Origin: Tenggerimyces flavus
GTDB taxonomy: Bacteria > Actinomycetota > Actinomycetes > Propionibacteriales > Actinopolymorphaceae
Length of the DNA stretch: 64,000 bases
Direction of reading: 5' to 3'
NCBI RefSeq assembly: GCF_016907715.1
Contig: NZ_JAFBCM010000001.1
Span: 5,270,001 to 5,334,000, forward strand
Positions 41,715-50,073 of the stretch are shown here, in pieces. Each line of letters starts with the position of its first letter. The first letter of the stretch is position 1. Under the pieces are notes generated by a model. The model was given only the letters and a program-made list of their open reading frames with translations. It had not been told where the DNA came from and did not search any database. The translations under genes and the position numbers were made by a program.

Positions 41715-42631
41715 CGGTAGGCGTCGACGATCTGATCCAGCGGGTAGGTCCGCTCGTCGAGGACCGGCCGGAACCTTCCGCTCTCCAGGTGGGCTCGGAG
41801 CTCGGCCATCAGCTCCGGTGGCTGCGGCGCCATCGGGAAGCGCACCCGCTTGCCGCCGCCGACGCGGGTGACCAGCGGCAGGAGGAGGTTCTGCAGCCAG
41901 GGGCCGAGGTCGGTGGACAGGTACGTGCCCGTGGGCTTCAGCAGCTTCTTGCACTGCTTGAACGTGCTCTTGCCGACCGCGTCCAACACCACGTCGTAGC
42001 GCTGGTCGGTCTCGGTGAAGTCCCGCACGGTGTAGTCGACGACCTGGTCGGCCCCCAACGCTCGGACGACGTCCACGTTCGCCGTGTCACAGACCGCTGT
42101 CACGTTGACGGCCTGGATCTTCAGGATCTGGACGGCGGCCGATCCGATCGCGCCGGTCGCGCCGTAGACGAGGACGTCCTGCCCGGCCTCGACGCGCGCC
42201 GTCCGCAGCGCCGTGAGCGCGTAGTGGTAGCCCTCGGTGGCAGGTGCGGCCTGGGCGAACGTGAGGTTCGCGGGGATGTTCGCGAGCATGCCGGTCGCGC
42301 GTACGGCGACGTACTCGGCGTGGGTCCCGAACCCGCCGTTCTCGTTGTAGCCGAAGACCCGGTCGCCGACCGCGAAGGTCGTGACCGCATCGCCGAGCGC
42401 CTCGACCACACCGGCGAACTCGGTGCCGAGCACCGGCCGGCGCGGTCGCCTGAGGCCGGTGAAGATCCGGATGACGCCCGGCCGGGCCGCCCGATAGCCG
42501 CAGTCGGTCCGGTTCACGGTGGCGGCATGGACCTTGACGAGCACGTCCCCGTCGCCGATCCGCGGGCGGTCGACCTCCGCGACACGCACGACCTCCGGCG
42601 GCCCGTACCTGGCGTAGATCGCTGCCCTCAT
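41639..42631 (-). CDS. NAD(P)-dependent zinc-free alcohol dehydrogenase/quinone oxidoreductase
   Basis: A 330-residue medium-chain dehydrogenase of the QOR subgroup. It opens MRAAIYARYGPPEVVRVAEV, has GTEFAGVVEALGDAV and GDRVFGYNENGGFGTHAEYV in the GroES-like domain (about residues 60-110), and the nucleotide motif VLVYGATGAIGSAAVQI (about 145-161). The structural and catalytic zinc cysteines are absent, so it is an NADPH-dependent quinone or enone reductase. The start at 42631 is the ATG of the conserved opening; 23 upstream codons are unconserved. It overlaps the methyltransferase tail by 76 bases. Confidence 0.9.
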   Translation of the reverse strand: MRAAIYARYGPPEVVRVAEVDRPRIGDGDVLVKVHAATVNRTDCGYRAARPGVIRIFTGLRRPRRPVLGTEFAGVVEALGDAVTTFAVGDRVFGYNENGGFGTHAEYVAVRATGMLANIPANLTFAQAAPATEGYHYALTALRTARVEAGQDVLVYGATGAIGSAAVQILKIQAVNVTAVCDTANVDVVRALGADQVVDYTVRDFTETDQRYDVVLDAVGKSTFKQCKKLLKPTGTYLSTDLGPWLQNLLLPLVTRVGGGKRVRFPMAPQPPELMAELRAHLESGRFRPVLDERTYPLDQIVDAYRYVESGRKIGNVVLTVGFDQTETLE

Positions 42632-42797
42632 TCCTCGCAGCGTAGGCGCGTTCGGGTTGCTCGATGCGCCGTTCGCCGACGCCGCTCGGCCGTCCAGCAC
42701 ACAGCGTCATCCGTTGACGCGTCGAATGGGCAGGGCGAGGGAAGATCAATACGGTGAGAAACCGCCCAATCTCCTGGTCGCTGAGGGAGTGAGACCA

Positions 42798-44471
42798 GTG
42801 GACAACCCACTGCGGATCGATGCCACGTTCGTCGACTACGCCTTGGTCGTCGTGTACTTCGCCGTCGTCCTGCTGATCGGGTTCGCCGCCCGGCGACGCA
42901 TCTCCGACAGCCTCGACTTCTTCCTCTCCGGAAGATCTCTGCCCGCCTGGATCACCGGCCTCGCGTTCATCTCGGCCAACCTCGGTGCTGTCGAGATCAT
43001 CGGCATGTCGGCCAACGGGGCCGAGTACGGCATGGCGACAATGCACTACTACTGGATCGGCGCCGTCCCCGCGATGCTCTTCCTCGGCGTCGTGATGATG
43101 CCGTTCTACTACGGCTCGAAGGTGCGCAGCGTCCCGGAGTTCATGCTCCGCCGCTTCGGCCCGGGCGCGCATCTGGTGAACGCGATCAGCTTCGCAGTGG
43201 CGCAGATCCTCATCGCCGGCATCAACCTGTTCCTGTTGGCCACGGTCGTCAACAGCCTGCTGGGCTGGCCGCTCTGGGTCGCGCTGCTCGTCGCCGCCGC
43301 GATCGTGCTCAGCTACATCACGCTCGGCGGTCTGTCCGCGGCGATCTACAACGAGGTACTGCAGTTCTTCGTGATCGTCGCCGCCCTCCTGCCGCTCACA
43401 CTCATCGGCCTGCACCGCGTCGGCGGGGTCAGCGGGCTGATCGACAAGGTCACGGCCTCGCCGGGCGGAGCCACCCAGCTCACCTCGTGGCCGGGGCTCG
43501 AGCTGTCCGGTTTCACGAACTCGTTCCTCTCCGTCGTCGGCATCGTCTTCGGCCTCGGCTTCGTACTCTCGTTCGGTTACTGGACGACGAACTTCGTCGA
43601 GGTGCAACGGGCGATGGCGACCGGCTCGATGTCGGCGGCGCGGCGGACGCCGATCATCGGCGCGTTCCCGAAGATGTTCATCCCGTTCGTCGTCGTGATC
43701 CCGGGCATGATCGCCGCCGTCCTGGTGCCGGAGGCGGCGCAGATCAAGGCGGCGGGTGGATCGGCGAACGGGTTGACGTACAACGACTCGATCCTGCTGC
43801 TGATCCGCGACATCATGCCGAACGGTCTCCTCGGCGTGGCTTTGGCCGGACTGCTGGCCGCGTTCATGGCCGGCATGGCGGCGAACATCTCCGCGTTCAA
43901 CACGGTCTTCAGCTACGACCTGTGGCAGCGGTACGTCCGCAAGGACAAGCCCGACGGGTACTACCTCAAGGTCGGCCGCTGGGCGACGGTCGGCGCGACC
44001 TTGCTGGCGGTCGGGACGGCGCTGATCGCGGCCGGCTACAGCAACCTGATGAACTACCTGCAGACGCTGTTCGGGTTCTTCAACGCGCCGCTGTTCGCGA
44101 CGTTCATCCTCGGCATGTTCTGGAAGCGGATGACGGCGACGGCCGGCTGGATCGGGCTGGTGTCCGGCACGGCGGGCGCGGTGTTCGTCTGGGCGCTGAA
44201 CGAGGTCGGCGTGATCTCCCTGCCCGGCCAGGGCGCGGCGTTCGTCGCGGCCGGTGTGGCGTTCGTGCTCGACATCGTGGTGAGCGTGCTGGTCAGCCTG
44301 GTGACGCGGCCGAAGCCCGACTCCGAGCTGGTGGGGCTGGTGTACTCGGAGACACCGAAGTCGCAGCGCTCCGACCCCGAGGTCAGCCGGCCGCCCTGGT
44401 ACCAGTCGCCGACGAAGCTCGCGGGCGTCGCGCTCGTTCTCGTCATCGCATTGAACATCGTCTTTCACTGA
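42798..44471 (+). CDS. Sodium:solute symporter (SSS family)
   Basis: A 557-residue Na+-coupled importer with the LeuT-type fold. Opening FVDYALVVVYFAVVLLIGFA and FFLSGRSLPAWITGLAFISA with NLGAVEIIG (about residues 40-75) are family hallmarks of the sugar-transporting SGLT branch; GYWTTNFVEVQRAMAT lies near 260 and LAGLLAAFMAGMAANISAFN near 350. I use GTG at 42798 because GAGGGAG lies 8 bases ahead and the conserved sequence begins there; the open frame extends 47 codons upstream without conservation. It is followed after 14 bases by a small membrane protein. Substrate may be a sugar but is not proven. Confidence 0.88.
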   Translation: MDNPLRIDATFVDYALVVVYFAVVLLIGFAARRRISDSLDFFLSGRSLPAWITGLAFISANLGAVEIIGMSANGAEYGMATMHYYWIGAVPAMLFLGVVMMPFYYGSKVRSVPEFMLRRFGPGAHLVNAISFAVAQILIAGINLFLLATVVNSLLGWPLWVALLVAAAIVLSYITLGGLSAAIYNEVLQFFVIVAALLPLTLIGLHRVGGVSGLIDKVTASPGGATQLTSWPGLELSGFTNSFLSVVGIVFGLGFVLSFGYWTTNFVEVQRAMATGSMSAARRTPIIGAFPKMFIPFVVVIPGMIAAVLVPEAAQIKAAGGSANGLTYNDSILLLIRDIMPNGLLGVALAGLLAAFMAGMAANISAFNTVFSYDLWQRYVRKDKPDGYYLKVGRWATVGATLLAVGTALIAAGYSNLMNYLQTLFGFFNAPLFATFILGMFWKRMTATAGWIGLVSGTAGAVFVWALNEVGVISLPGQGAAFVAAGVAFVLDIVVSVLVSLVTRPKPDSELVGLVYSETPKSQRSDPEVSRPPWYQSPTKLAGVALVLVIALNIVFH

Positions 44472-44485
44472 ACGGAGGTTGTGGC

Positions 44486-44722
44486 ATGAGCGACATTCGA
44501 GCACCGCACAAGGCAGGCGCGTTCGACGTCCGCAACGTGATCGCGGCCCTGGTCGGCTTCTACGGCATCGTGCTGATCGCGCTGGGCCTGTTCGCGGACA
44601 CGGCGGCGGAACGCGCGAAGACCGGCGACGTCAACGCCAACCTCTGGGCCGGCCTCGCGATGGCCGCGATGGCGATCGTCTTCGTCCTCTGGGCCCGCCT
44701 CCGCCCGGTGGCCGTGCAGTAG
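44486..44722 (+). CDS. Small two-span membrane protein paired with the symporter
   Basis: A 78-residue protein with two membrane spans: VIAALVGFYGIVLIALGLFA (about residues 18-37) and LWAGLAMAAMAIVFVLWARL (about 53-72). It has a good ribosome site (AACGGAGG) and follows the symporter by 14 bases, so it is part of the same operon. Small two-span subunits accompany other sodium symporters, and a stabilising or accessory role is likely. I do not recognise a named family. It is too short to be detected reliably by similarity alone. Confidence 0.72.
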   Translation: MSDIRAPHKAGAFDVRNVIAALVGFYGIVLIALGLFADTAAERAKTGDVNANLWAGLAMAAMAIVFVLWARLRPVAVQ

Positions 44723-44921
44723 CGCGCGGCCCTATGTCTTCGTGGGAGGACGTCCGCACGTTCGCGCTCGCTTCTCCGCACCAAAACTGCGTCCCGACGG
44801 CTGACGTCGTGGCGTCAAGTGGCCAGAAACAAGTTTCCCGGAGCCGAGGCGAGAAATCGATTCCCAATGTGGGCAAGCTAGCGACCAGACCGGCCCACAG
44901 AGAGCCAGCACGGAGGAACGG

Positions 44922-46028
44922 ATGAGCCTCAGCCGCAGAGCATTCCTCGGTACGGTCGCCGGCGCGGGCGTGGCAGCCGCCACCATCCCCGACATCATCG
45001 CCCCGCACCAGGCGCAGGCCGCCACCTGGAAGAAGCGCCTCACCGGCGCGGACCTGGACACGGCCAGCAGGTGGCATGTCGCCGGCACGGACCTCGGCAT
45101 CCCGTACGTCCTCGAGAACGGCTCGATCGGCTACCTGTTCGGCGACACGTTCAGCACCCCGTGGCCCGAGTCCGGCCAGGACTGGCGCTCCCCCGTCATG
45201 CTCCGCAGCGCGATCCACCCCGGCGAACCAGGCGGCGTCGTGTTCGACAGCGCGGCACGAGTGGCGGGCAACGGCAGAGCCCCGGAGCTCATGCACAACG
45301 GCCACAACGGCAACGACCACGAGGGCCGCTTCGAGGTCACCGTCATCCCGAACGACGGCATCAGCTTCCCCGAGACCGGCCGCCAGCTCATCAGCTACAT
45401 GAGCATCGAGAACTGGAACCCCGGCCCGCGCGGTGCCGGTTGGAAGTCCCGCTACGCCGGGCTCGCCTACTCCGACAACGGCAACGACTTCGTTCGCACC
45501 AACCTGGAGTGGATGAACGACGGCGACAACGCCGACCCGTTCCAGATGTGGTCGATGCAGCGCGACGGCGACTACGTCTACGTGTTCTCGGTCCGATCCG
45601 GCCGCCAGGACGGCCCGATGATGCTGCGCAGGGTCCGCTGGGACCGGATGTTCTTCCCCGCCGAGTACGAGGGCTGGGGGTGGAACGGCAGCAACTGGGG
45701 CTGGGGCCGCCCACCGAGCCCGATCCTCACCGGCAGGTTCGGCGAGCCCTCCGTCCGGCGACTGGCCGACGGCACCTGGGTGATGGCGTACCTCAACACC
45801 ACCACGCTGAACATCGTCACCCGCACCGCCGCCGGCCCCGACCAGGTCTGGACGCCGGAGAAGGTGCAGATCACCATCGCGCAGGAGCCCAACCTGTACG
45901 GCGGCTTCATCCACCCCTGGTCGACCAGCGAGCCGGACGGCCTCCATCTGATGGTCTCGACCTGGCGTCGCAACGGCGCCGGCCAGTCGACGGCGTACCA
46001 CATGAGCCAGTTCGTCGGATCCGTGTGA
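44922..46028 (+). CDS. Tat-exported DUF4185 domain protein
   Basis: A 368-residue extracellular protein. The Tat signal is plain: SRRAFLG followed by a hydrophobic stretch and AQA cleavage (about residue 32). The rest is a beta-propeller-like DUF4185 domain with features of five-bladed glycosidase folds: IGYLFGDTFSTPW (about residues 69-81), MLRSAIHPGEPGG, ENWNPGPRGAGWKSRYAGLA, VYVFSVRSGRQDGPMMLRRV and a tail with HPWSTSEPDGLHLM. The ATG at 44922 follows ACGGAGGAACGG. It probably acts on a cell-wall or plant polysaccharide, given the lyase and glycosidase genes downstream. Confidence 0.82.
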   Translation: MSLSRRAFLGTVAGAGVAAATIPDIIAPHQAQAATWKKRLTGADLDTASRWHVAGTDLGIPYVLENGSIGYLFGDTFSTPWPESGQDWRSPVMLRSAIHPGEPGGVVFDSAARVAGNGRAPELMHNGHNGNDHEGRFEVTVIPNDGISFPETGRQLISYMSIENWNPGPRGAGWKSRYAGLAYSDNGNDFVRTNLEWMNDGDNADPFQMWSMQRDGDYVYVFSVRSGRQDGPMMLRRVRWDRMFFPAEYEGWGWNGSNWGWGRPPSPILTGRFGEPSVRRLADGTWVMAYLNTTTLNIVTRTAAGPDQVWTPEKVQITIAQEPNLYGGFIHPWSTSEPDGLHLMVSTWRRNGAGQSTAYHMSQFVGSV

Positions 46029-46087
46029 CACATTCGGGCAGGGTCATCGCGTCTTAGAGACAGAAGGCCCATACCCGAGAGGCACGG

Positions 46088-46585
46088 ATGCGATCGAAAG
46101 TGGACTTCGAGGAGTTCGCCCTGGCCAGGACTCCTCACCTGTTCCGCACGGCATGGCTGCTCTGCGCCGACCACCACCTCGCCGAGGACCTCGTGCAGGA
46201 GACGTTGGCGCGGATGTTCCTCGCCTGGCGCGGCCTGGACCGGGTGGAGAACCCGAGCGCGTACGCGCAGACCGTGCTTGTACGTACGTTCATCTCCCAG
46301 CGGCGCAAGCGCAGCTCGACGGAACGACCGACCGAGACCGTGCCAGAGAAGATGGCGAACGAGGGCGACCAAACCCTCCGCATGGCCCTGCAGTCGGCGT
46401 TGTCGGAGCTGTCGCCTCAAGATCGCGCCGTTCTGGTGCTGCGGTTCTTCGAAGATCGCAGCGTCGAACAGGTCGCTCGCGATCTCGGCACCAGCTCCAA
46501 CGCCGTACGAAGTCGCACCTCCCGTGCCCTGAACCGAATCCGGACGGTGTTCGGCGCGGACCTCGCCCACCTCGCCCTGTCCTGA
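46088..46585 (+). CDS. SigE-family ECF RNA polymerase sigma factor
   Basis: A 165-residue extracytoplasmic-function sigma factor. Region 2 runs from FEEFALARTPHLFRTAWLLC to LVQETLARMFLAWRGLDRVE (about residues 8-55), with the region 2.4 promoter-reading part following. Region 4 is SELSPQDRAVLVLRFFEDRS and SSNAVRSRTSRALNRIR (about 105-155). The pattern fits the SigE group of actinobacteria, which lacks a classical zinc anti-sigma partner. The next gene starts 30 bases downstream and encodes a membrane protein, probably its regulator. Its targets may include the extracellular genes on both sides. Confidence 0.93.
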   Translation: MRSKVDFEEFALARTPHLFRTAWLLCADHHLAEDLVQETLARMFLAWRGLDRVENPSAYAQTVLVRTFISQRRKRSSTERPTETVPEKMANEGDQTLRMALQSALSELSPQDRAVLVLRFFEDRSVEQVARDLGTSSNAVRSRTSRALNRIRTVFGADLAHLALS

Positions 46586-46615
46586 CGTACCTGAACCACT
46601 GTGGAGAACGCACCC

Positions 46616-47467
46616 ATGAACGACACCGACGAGCTCCTGCCCGAGCTGATGCGGCGCGCGACCGACCGGCTCGAGCAGCCCGACGCTGCGGCCCTGGTCG
46701 AGCGCGGCGTACGCAGGGGCGCCCAGCTCCGGCGCCGCCGGACGATAGGGATCAGCATCGTGGCGGCCTCCGCCGTCGTGCTCGCCGCGACCAGCGCGTT
46801 CGCCGTGCGAACAATGTTGCCCGGCAACGACCTCCAGGTCGCCGATCCGCCGCCCACGCCCTCCGCCGCGGCCGAGCAACCGGCCGAGCAACCGGCCGAG
46901 CAACCGTCCGAGCAACCGTCCGCGACGCCAAGCAAGCAGCCAAAGAACGAGCCGACGGGCGGGCCCACCTCGTCGCGCGACACCGGCTGGAGCCCGTCCC
47001 AGAAGGACACCCTCGCGGTCCTGCGGGCCATCGTGCCCCCGAGCTACAAGATCTCCGACCCCGAGACCTGGGGCGACGAGAGCTTCGCGGGCGCACGGAT
47101 CACGGTGGACGACGGCGGCGGTGCCACCGAGCTGTCCGTCCTGGTCCAGGGCGTGTCCGACGAGCTCCGCTGCCCGGTCGAACCGCCGGGCGACTGCCAG
47201 CGCTTCCCCGACGGCTCGGTGGTCCAGACCATGGAGAACACGCCCGAGTACACGAAGGGCCATCCGAGCGACCTCGGCGTGATCTACAACACCGCGACGC
47301 TGGGACGCGCCGACGGTCTGCACGTGTCGCTCACGACGTACAACGCCATCGCCGAGAAGGGCGAGCCGAAGACCCGGACGCTCCCCCTGTTCAGCGTCGA
47401 CAAGCTGACCGCGCTGGCCCAGGATCCGCGCTGGCGGAAGAGTGGCAAGAAGCTGCCCGTGCGTTGA
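46616..47467 (+). CDS. Single-span membrane protein, probable anti-sigma partner
   Basis: A 283-residue protein: short cytoplasmic N-terminus (MNDTDELLPELMRRATDRLE), basic stretch, one membrane span (ISIVAASAVVLAATSAFAVR, about residues 44-63), a low-complexity EQPAEQP-type linker built from a 12-base tandem repeat (46876-46923), and an extracellular domain of about 180 residues with one disulfide-sized Cys pair. No zinc HxxxCxxC motif is present. The position right after a SigE-type sigma factor is the usual place of its membrane-bound partner. The start at 46616 follows GGAGAACG; a GTG at 46601 is the alternative. Confidence 0.7.
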   Translation: MNDTDELLPELMRRATDRLEQPDAAALVERGVRRGAQLRRRRTIGISIVAASAVVLAATSAFAVRTMLPGNDLQVADPPPTPSAAAEQPAEQPAEQPSEQPSATPSKQPKNEPTGGPTSSRDTGWSPSQKDTLAVLRAIVPPSYKISDPETWGDESFAGARITVDDGGGATELSVLVQGVSDELRCPVEPPGDCQRFPDGSVVQTMENTPEYTKGHPSDLGVIYNTATLGRADGLHVSLTTYNAIAEKGEPKTRTLPLFSVDKLTALAQDPRWRKSGKKLPVR

Positions 47468-47515
47468 CAGCGCTCCTCCGGCGACGCCTAGGGTGACGGC
47501 GTAGAAAGGCCTTTC
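47464..47515 (+). promoter_or_regulatory. Promoter and palindromic operator of the PL8 lyase gene
   Basis: TTGACA (47464-47469) overlaps the stop of the previous gene; TAGGGT (47489-47494) is a possible -10, spaced 19 bases. Ten bases further a perfect 12-base palindrome GAAAGGCCTTTC (47504-47515) precedes the ribosome site GGAGGTGA. Its position fits repression by a LacI-type sugar regulator, but that assignment is inference. Confidence 0.55.
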
Positions 47516-47539
47516 CGTCGCCGGAGGTGAGTGCGGCCG

Positions 47540-49843
47540 ATGAACCCGCTGACTCGTCGTGGGCTGCTGTTGTCGGGCGCCGCGGCCGCGATCGTCGGCT
47601 CGCTACCGACCAGGGCGCACGCGGCGGACGACTTCGCGTTGATGCGGCAGCAGTGGCGGGCGCAGTTGGTCGCCGAGGGGTACGACCCCGCCGACCCGGC
47701 GATCGCGCCGGTCCTGACGCGGATCGCGGACACCGCGCAGTCGTGGTGGAACTCGATGAACAAGGCCGCGAACCGCACGTACCTGTGGAGCGACGCGCAG
47801 CTCAGCCAGCACCAGTCGTTCGCGATCTCGAGGTCGTTCGACCGGCTGCGGGCGATGGCACTCGCGTACGCCACCCCCGGCAGCCGCCTCGCGGGAAACG
47901 CCACCCTCCTGACCGACCTGATCGGCGGCTTCGAGTGGATGGTCGCGAACTTCTACAAGGAGACCGGCTCGATCGTCGGCAACTGGTACGAGTGGCAGAT
48001 CAGCGGCCCGACCTGGTTCAACGACGCGATCGTCCTCGTGTACGACCGGCTGTCGGCGGCGCAGATCGCCAAGTACACAAGGGCAGTCGCGCACTACACG
48101 CCCGCGCCGTTCGGCACCGCAGCCAACCGCGCGCTGTCGTCGTACGTGGTCGTCGGCTGGGGCGTCCTCGCCGGCAACGCGACCGCGGTCGGCAGCGGCG
48201 TCAACGGACTGGGCCCGGTGTTCCCGTACGTCACGTCCGGCGACGGCTTCTACCGGGACGGCTCGTTCATCCAGCACGGCGCCCACCCGTACACCGGCAC
48301 GTACGGCACGCTGCTGCTCGAGGCGATCGCCCCGCTGGCGTGCACGGTCGCCAACACCACGTGGCAGGTGAACACCGCCACGGTGATGGCCTGGTACCGC
48401 GACTCGTTCGACCCGGTGATGTGGCGCGGCGCGTTGATGGACACGGTGGCCGGGCGGACGATCGCGCGCTTCGACGAGACCGAACGCGTGCACTACCAGC
48501 GCGTGCTGAAGGCCGGTCTCGCGCTGGCTCCGTCGGCGCCCGCGGCGGATCGCGCGTGGCTGCGGTCGGTGCTGAAGGAGTGGCTGCTGTGTGACCCGGA
48601 GTCCGACCCGACGCCGACCGACACGGTCCCGTCGCTACTGGCGGCACGGGCGCTGGTCGCGGACGGCTCGGTGGCGCGGCGGGGCGAGCTCGTGGTGAGC
48701 AAGGTGTTCCCGCGGATGGACCGCATCGTGCACCGCCGCCCGACCTGGGCGCTCGCCGTCTCGATGTACTCCGCGCGAATCGCGAACTTCGAGTCGATCA
48801 ACGGCGAGAACCTGCGCGGCTGGACCACCGCCGAGGGCGCCGCGTACCTGTACGTGAACGGATCCCGGCAGTACGTCGACGGCTACTGGCCGACGGTCAA
48901 CCCGATCCGGCTGCCCGGCACGACCGTCGACGTCCGGTCCCGCGCTCAGGGCGAGGGCGCCGGAGCGAAGAGCCCGAACCGCTGGGCCGGCGGCGCGTCG
49001 CTGGGTGGGCGCTATACCGCCGGCGGCATGAACGTCGCGGTGCAGGGCGGCACGCTCGGCCTGCAGAAGTCGTGGATGTGCTTCGACGATTTCGTGGTCG
49101 CGCTCGGCACCGGCATCAAGGCGACCGGCGGGCACCGGATCGAGACCGTGGTGGAGAACCGCCGGCTGTCCGCGGCGGCGAACGAGACCGTACTCGTCAA
49201 CGGCTCCGTCGTGGTGCCCGCGTCGGGCGACACAGCGACGATCGCCAAGGTGCGTTGGCTGCACCTCGCCGGCACCGGTGGCTACGTCTTCCCGGCGCCG
49301 GTCACCCTCGGCCTCATCCGGCAGGTCCGGACGCGGAGATGGGCGGACATCACCACGCACCAGTCGTGGGCGCTGACGACGCCGATCACGCACACGTACC
49401 TGACCGCCTGGCTCGACCACGGAATCAACCCGAACGGGCAGGCGTACGCGTACGTCATGCTGCCGACCGCCACGCCCGCCCAGACCGAGGCATTCGCCGC
49501 CAGCCAGGGCGCCTCGGTGCTGGCGAACACGTCGAACGCGCAGGTCGTCCGCGCCGGCGGGGTGACGTGCGCGAACCTATGGCAGCCCGGCACCGCGTCC
49601 ATCGTCACCGCGAACCAGGGCGTGTCGGCCGTGATCTCCACCGGCGAGGGCCTGGCGACCGTGGCGCTCGCCGACCCGAAGCACGCCACCACCACGATGA
49701 CGGCGACCATCGCGCTCACCGCGACCTCGGTCGTCTCCGCCGACGCCGGGCTCCAGGTGACGTCGCTGAATCCGCTGACGATCAACGCCAACCTCACCGG
49801 AGCCGCCGGCTCCACCAAGTCCGTCCAGGTGCGCACCGCCTAG
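47540..49843 (+). CDS. Tat-exported polysaccharide lyase family 8
   Basis: A 767-residue secreted lyase acting on hyaluronan, chondroitin or xanthan. A Tat signal (LTRRGLLLSGAAAAIVGSLP) is followed by an alpha/alpha-toroid domain with the family active-site elements: WYEWQISGPTWFNDAIVLVY, an Asn/Trp patch (about residues 140-170), and SFIQHGAHPYTGTYGTLLLE with the catalytic His and Tyr (about residues 240-258). A beta-sandwich C-terminal half follows. The ATG at 47540 follows GGAGGTGA with normal spacing; a GTG at 47531 abuts that site and is less likely. Terminated by repeat B copy 2. The substrate cannot be fixed by eye. Confidence 0.88.
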   Translation: MNPLTRRGLLLSGAAAAIVGSLPTRAHAADDFALMRQQWRAQLVAEGYDPADPAIAPVLTRIADTAQSWWNSMNKAANRTYLWSDAQLSQHQSFAISRSFDRLRAMALAYATPGSRLAGNATLLTDLIGGFEWMVANFYKETGSIVGNWYEWQISGPTWFNDAIVLVYDRLSAAQIAKYTRAVAHYTPAPFGTAANRALSSYVVVGWGVLAGNATAVGSGVNGLGPVFPYVTSGDGFYRDGSFIQHGAHPYTGTYGTLLLEAIAPLACTVANTTWQVNTATVMAWYRDSFDPVMWRGALMDTVAGRTIARFDETERVHYQRVLKAGLALAPSAPAADRAWLRSVLKEWLLCDPESDPTPTDTVPSLLAARALVADGSVARRGELVVSKVFPRMDRIVHRRPTWALAVSMYSARIANFESINGENLRGWTTAEGAAYLYVNGSRQYVDGYWPTVNPIRLPGTTVDVRSRAQGEGAGAKSPNRWAGGASLGGRYTAGGMNVAVQGGTLGLQKSWMCFDDFVVALGTGIKATGGHRIETVVENRRLSAAANETVLVNGSVVVPASGDTATIAKVRWLHLAGTGGYVFPAPVTLGLIRQVRTRRWADITTHQSWALTTPITHTYLTAWLDHGINPNGQAYAYVMLPTATPAQTEAFAASQGASVLANTSNAQVVRAGGVTCANLWQPGTASIVTANQGVSAVISTGEGLATVALADPKHATTTMTATIALTATSVVSADAGLQVTSLNPLTINANLTGAAGSTKSVQVRTA

Positions 49844-49850
49844 CGCGTCG

Positions 49851-49936
49851 TGCCGCCTTACCCGGCCAGTGGCCCCCCTACCTGGCGTCCACCCCACGTA
49901 AAGGGGCAAATGATCATGTAAACATGATCATTTGCC
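49851..49936 (+). repeat. Palindromic repeat family B, copy 2
   Basis: Begins 7 bases past the stop of the PL8 gene. The 32-base hairpin (49905-49936) is identical to copy 1. The left flank shares CGCCTTACCCGGCCAGTG and TACCTGGCGTCCACCCCACG with copy 3 (read on the opposite strand). Same orientation relative to the upstream gene as the other copies. Confidence 0.8.
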
Positions 49937-50012
49937 TCAGGGCGCGAGCTGGCCGGGAGCCGGCTTCGGCCATCTCATTGCGCTGCCCGCCTGTGCGCGG
50001 TTACCGTTCGAA

Positions 50013-50041
50013 CGTATTTCGAGAAACGTTTACGAAATACG
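50013..50041 (+). promoter_or_regulatory. Nested palindromic operator upstream of the glycosidase-like gene
   Basis: Outer arms CGTATTTCG (50013-50021) and CGAAATACG (50033-50041) are perfect complements around 11 bases. Inside lies the self-complementary AAACGTTT (50025-50032), a LacI-family type core. It lies 32 bases before the ATG, a position suitable for repression. Regulator unknown. Confidence 0.6.
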
Positions 50042-50073
50042 AGAACGACAACCTCGGAGGGGCCCGTGCGGAC

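Noticed and set aside
42087-44504. An 805-residue open frame opposite the sodium symporter
   Set aside because: Composition is Arg/Asp/His noise; the plus strand encodes clear membrane helices and family motifs.
46873-46923. A short tandem repeat considered as a CRISPR-like or regulatory array
   Set aside because: It is a 12-base in-frame repeat coding for an EQPAEQPS-type linker, with no spacers.
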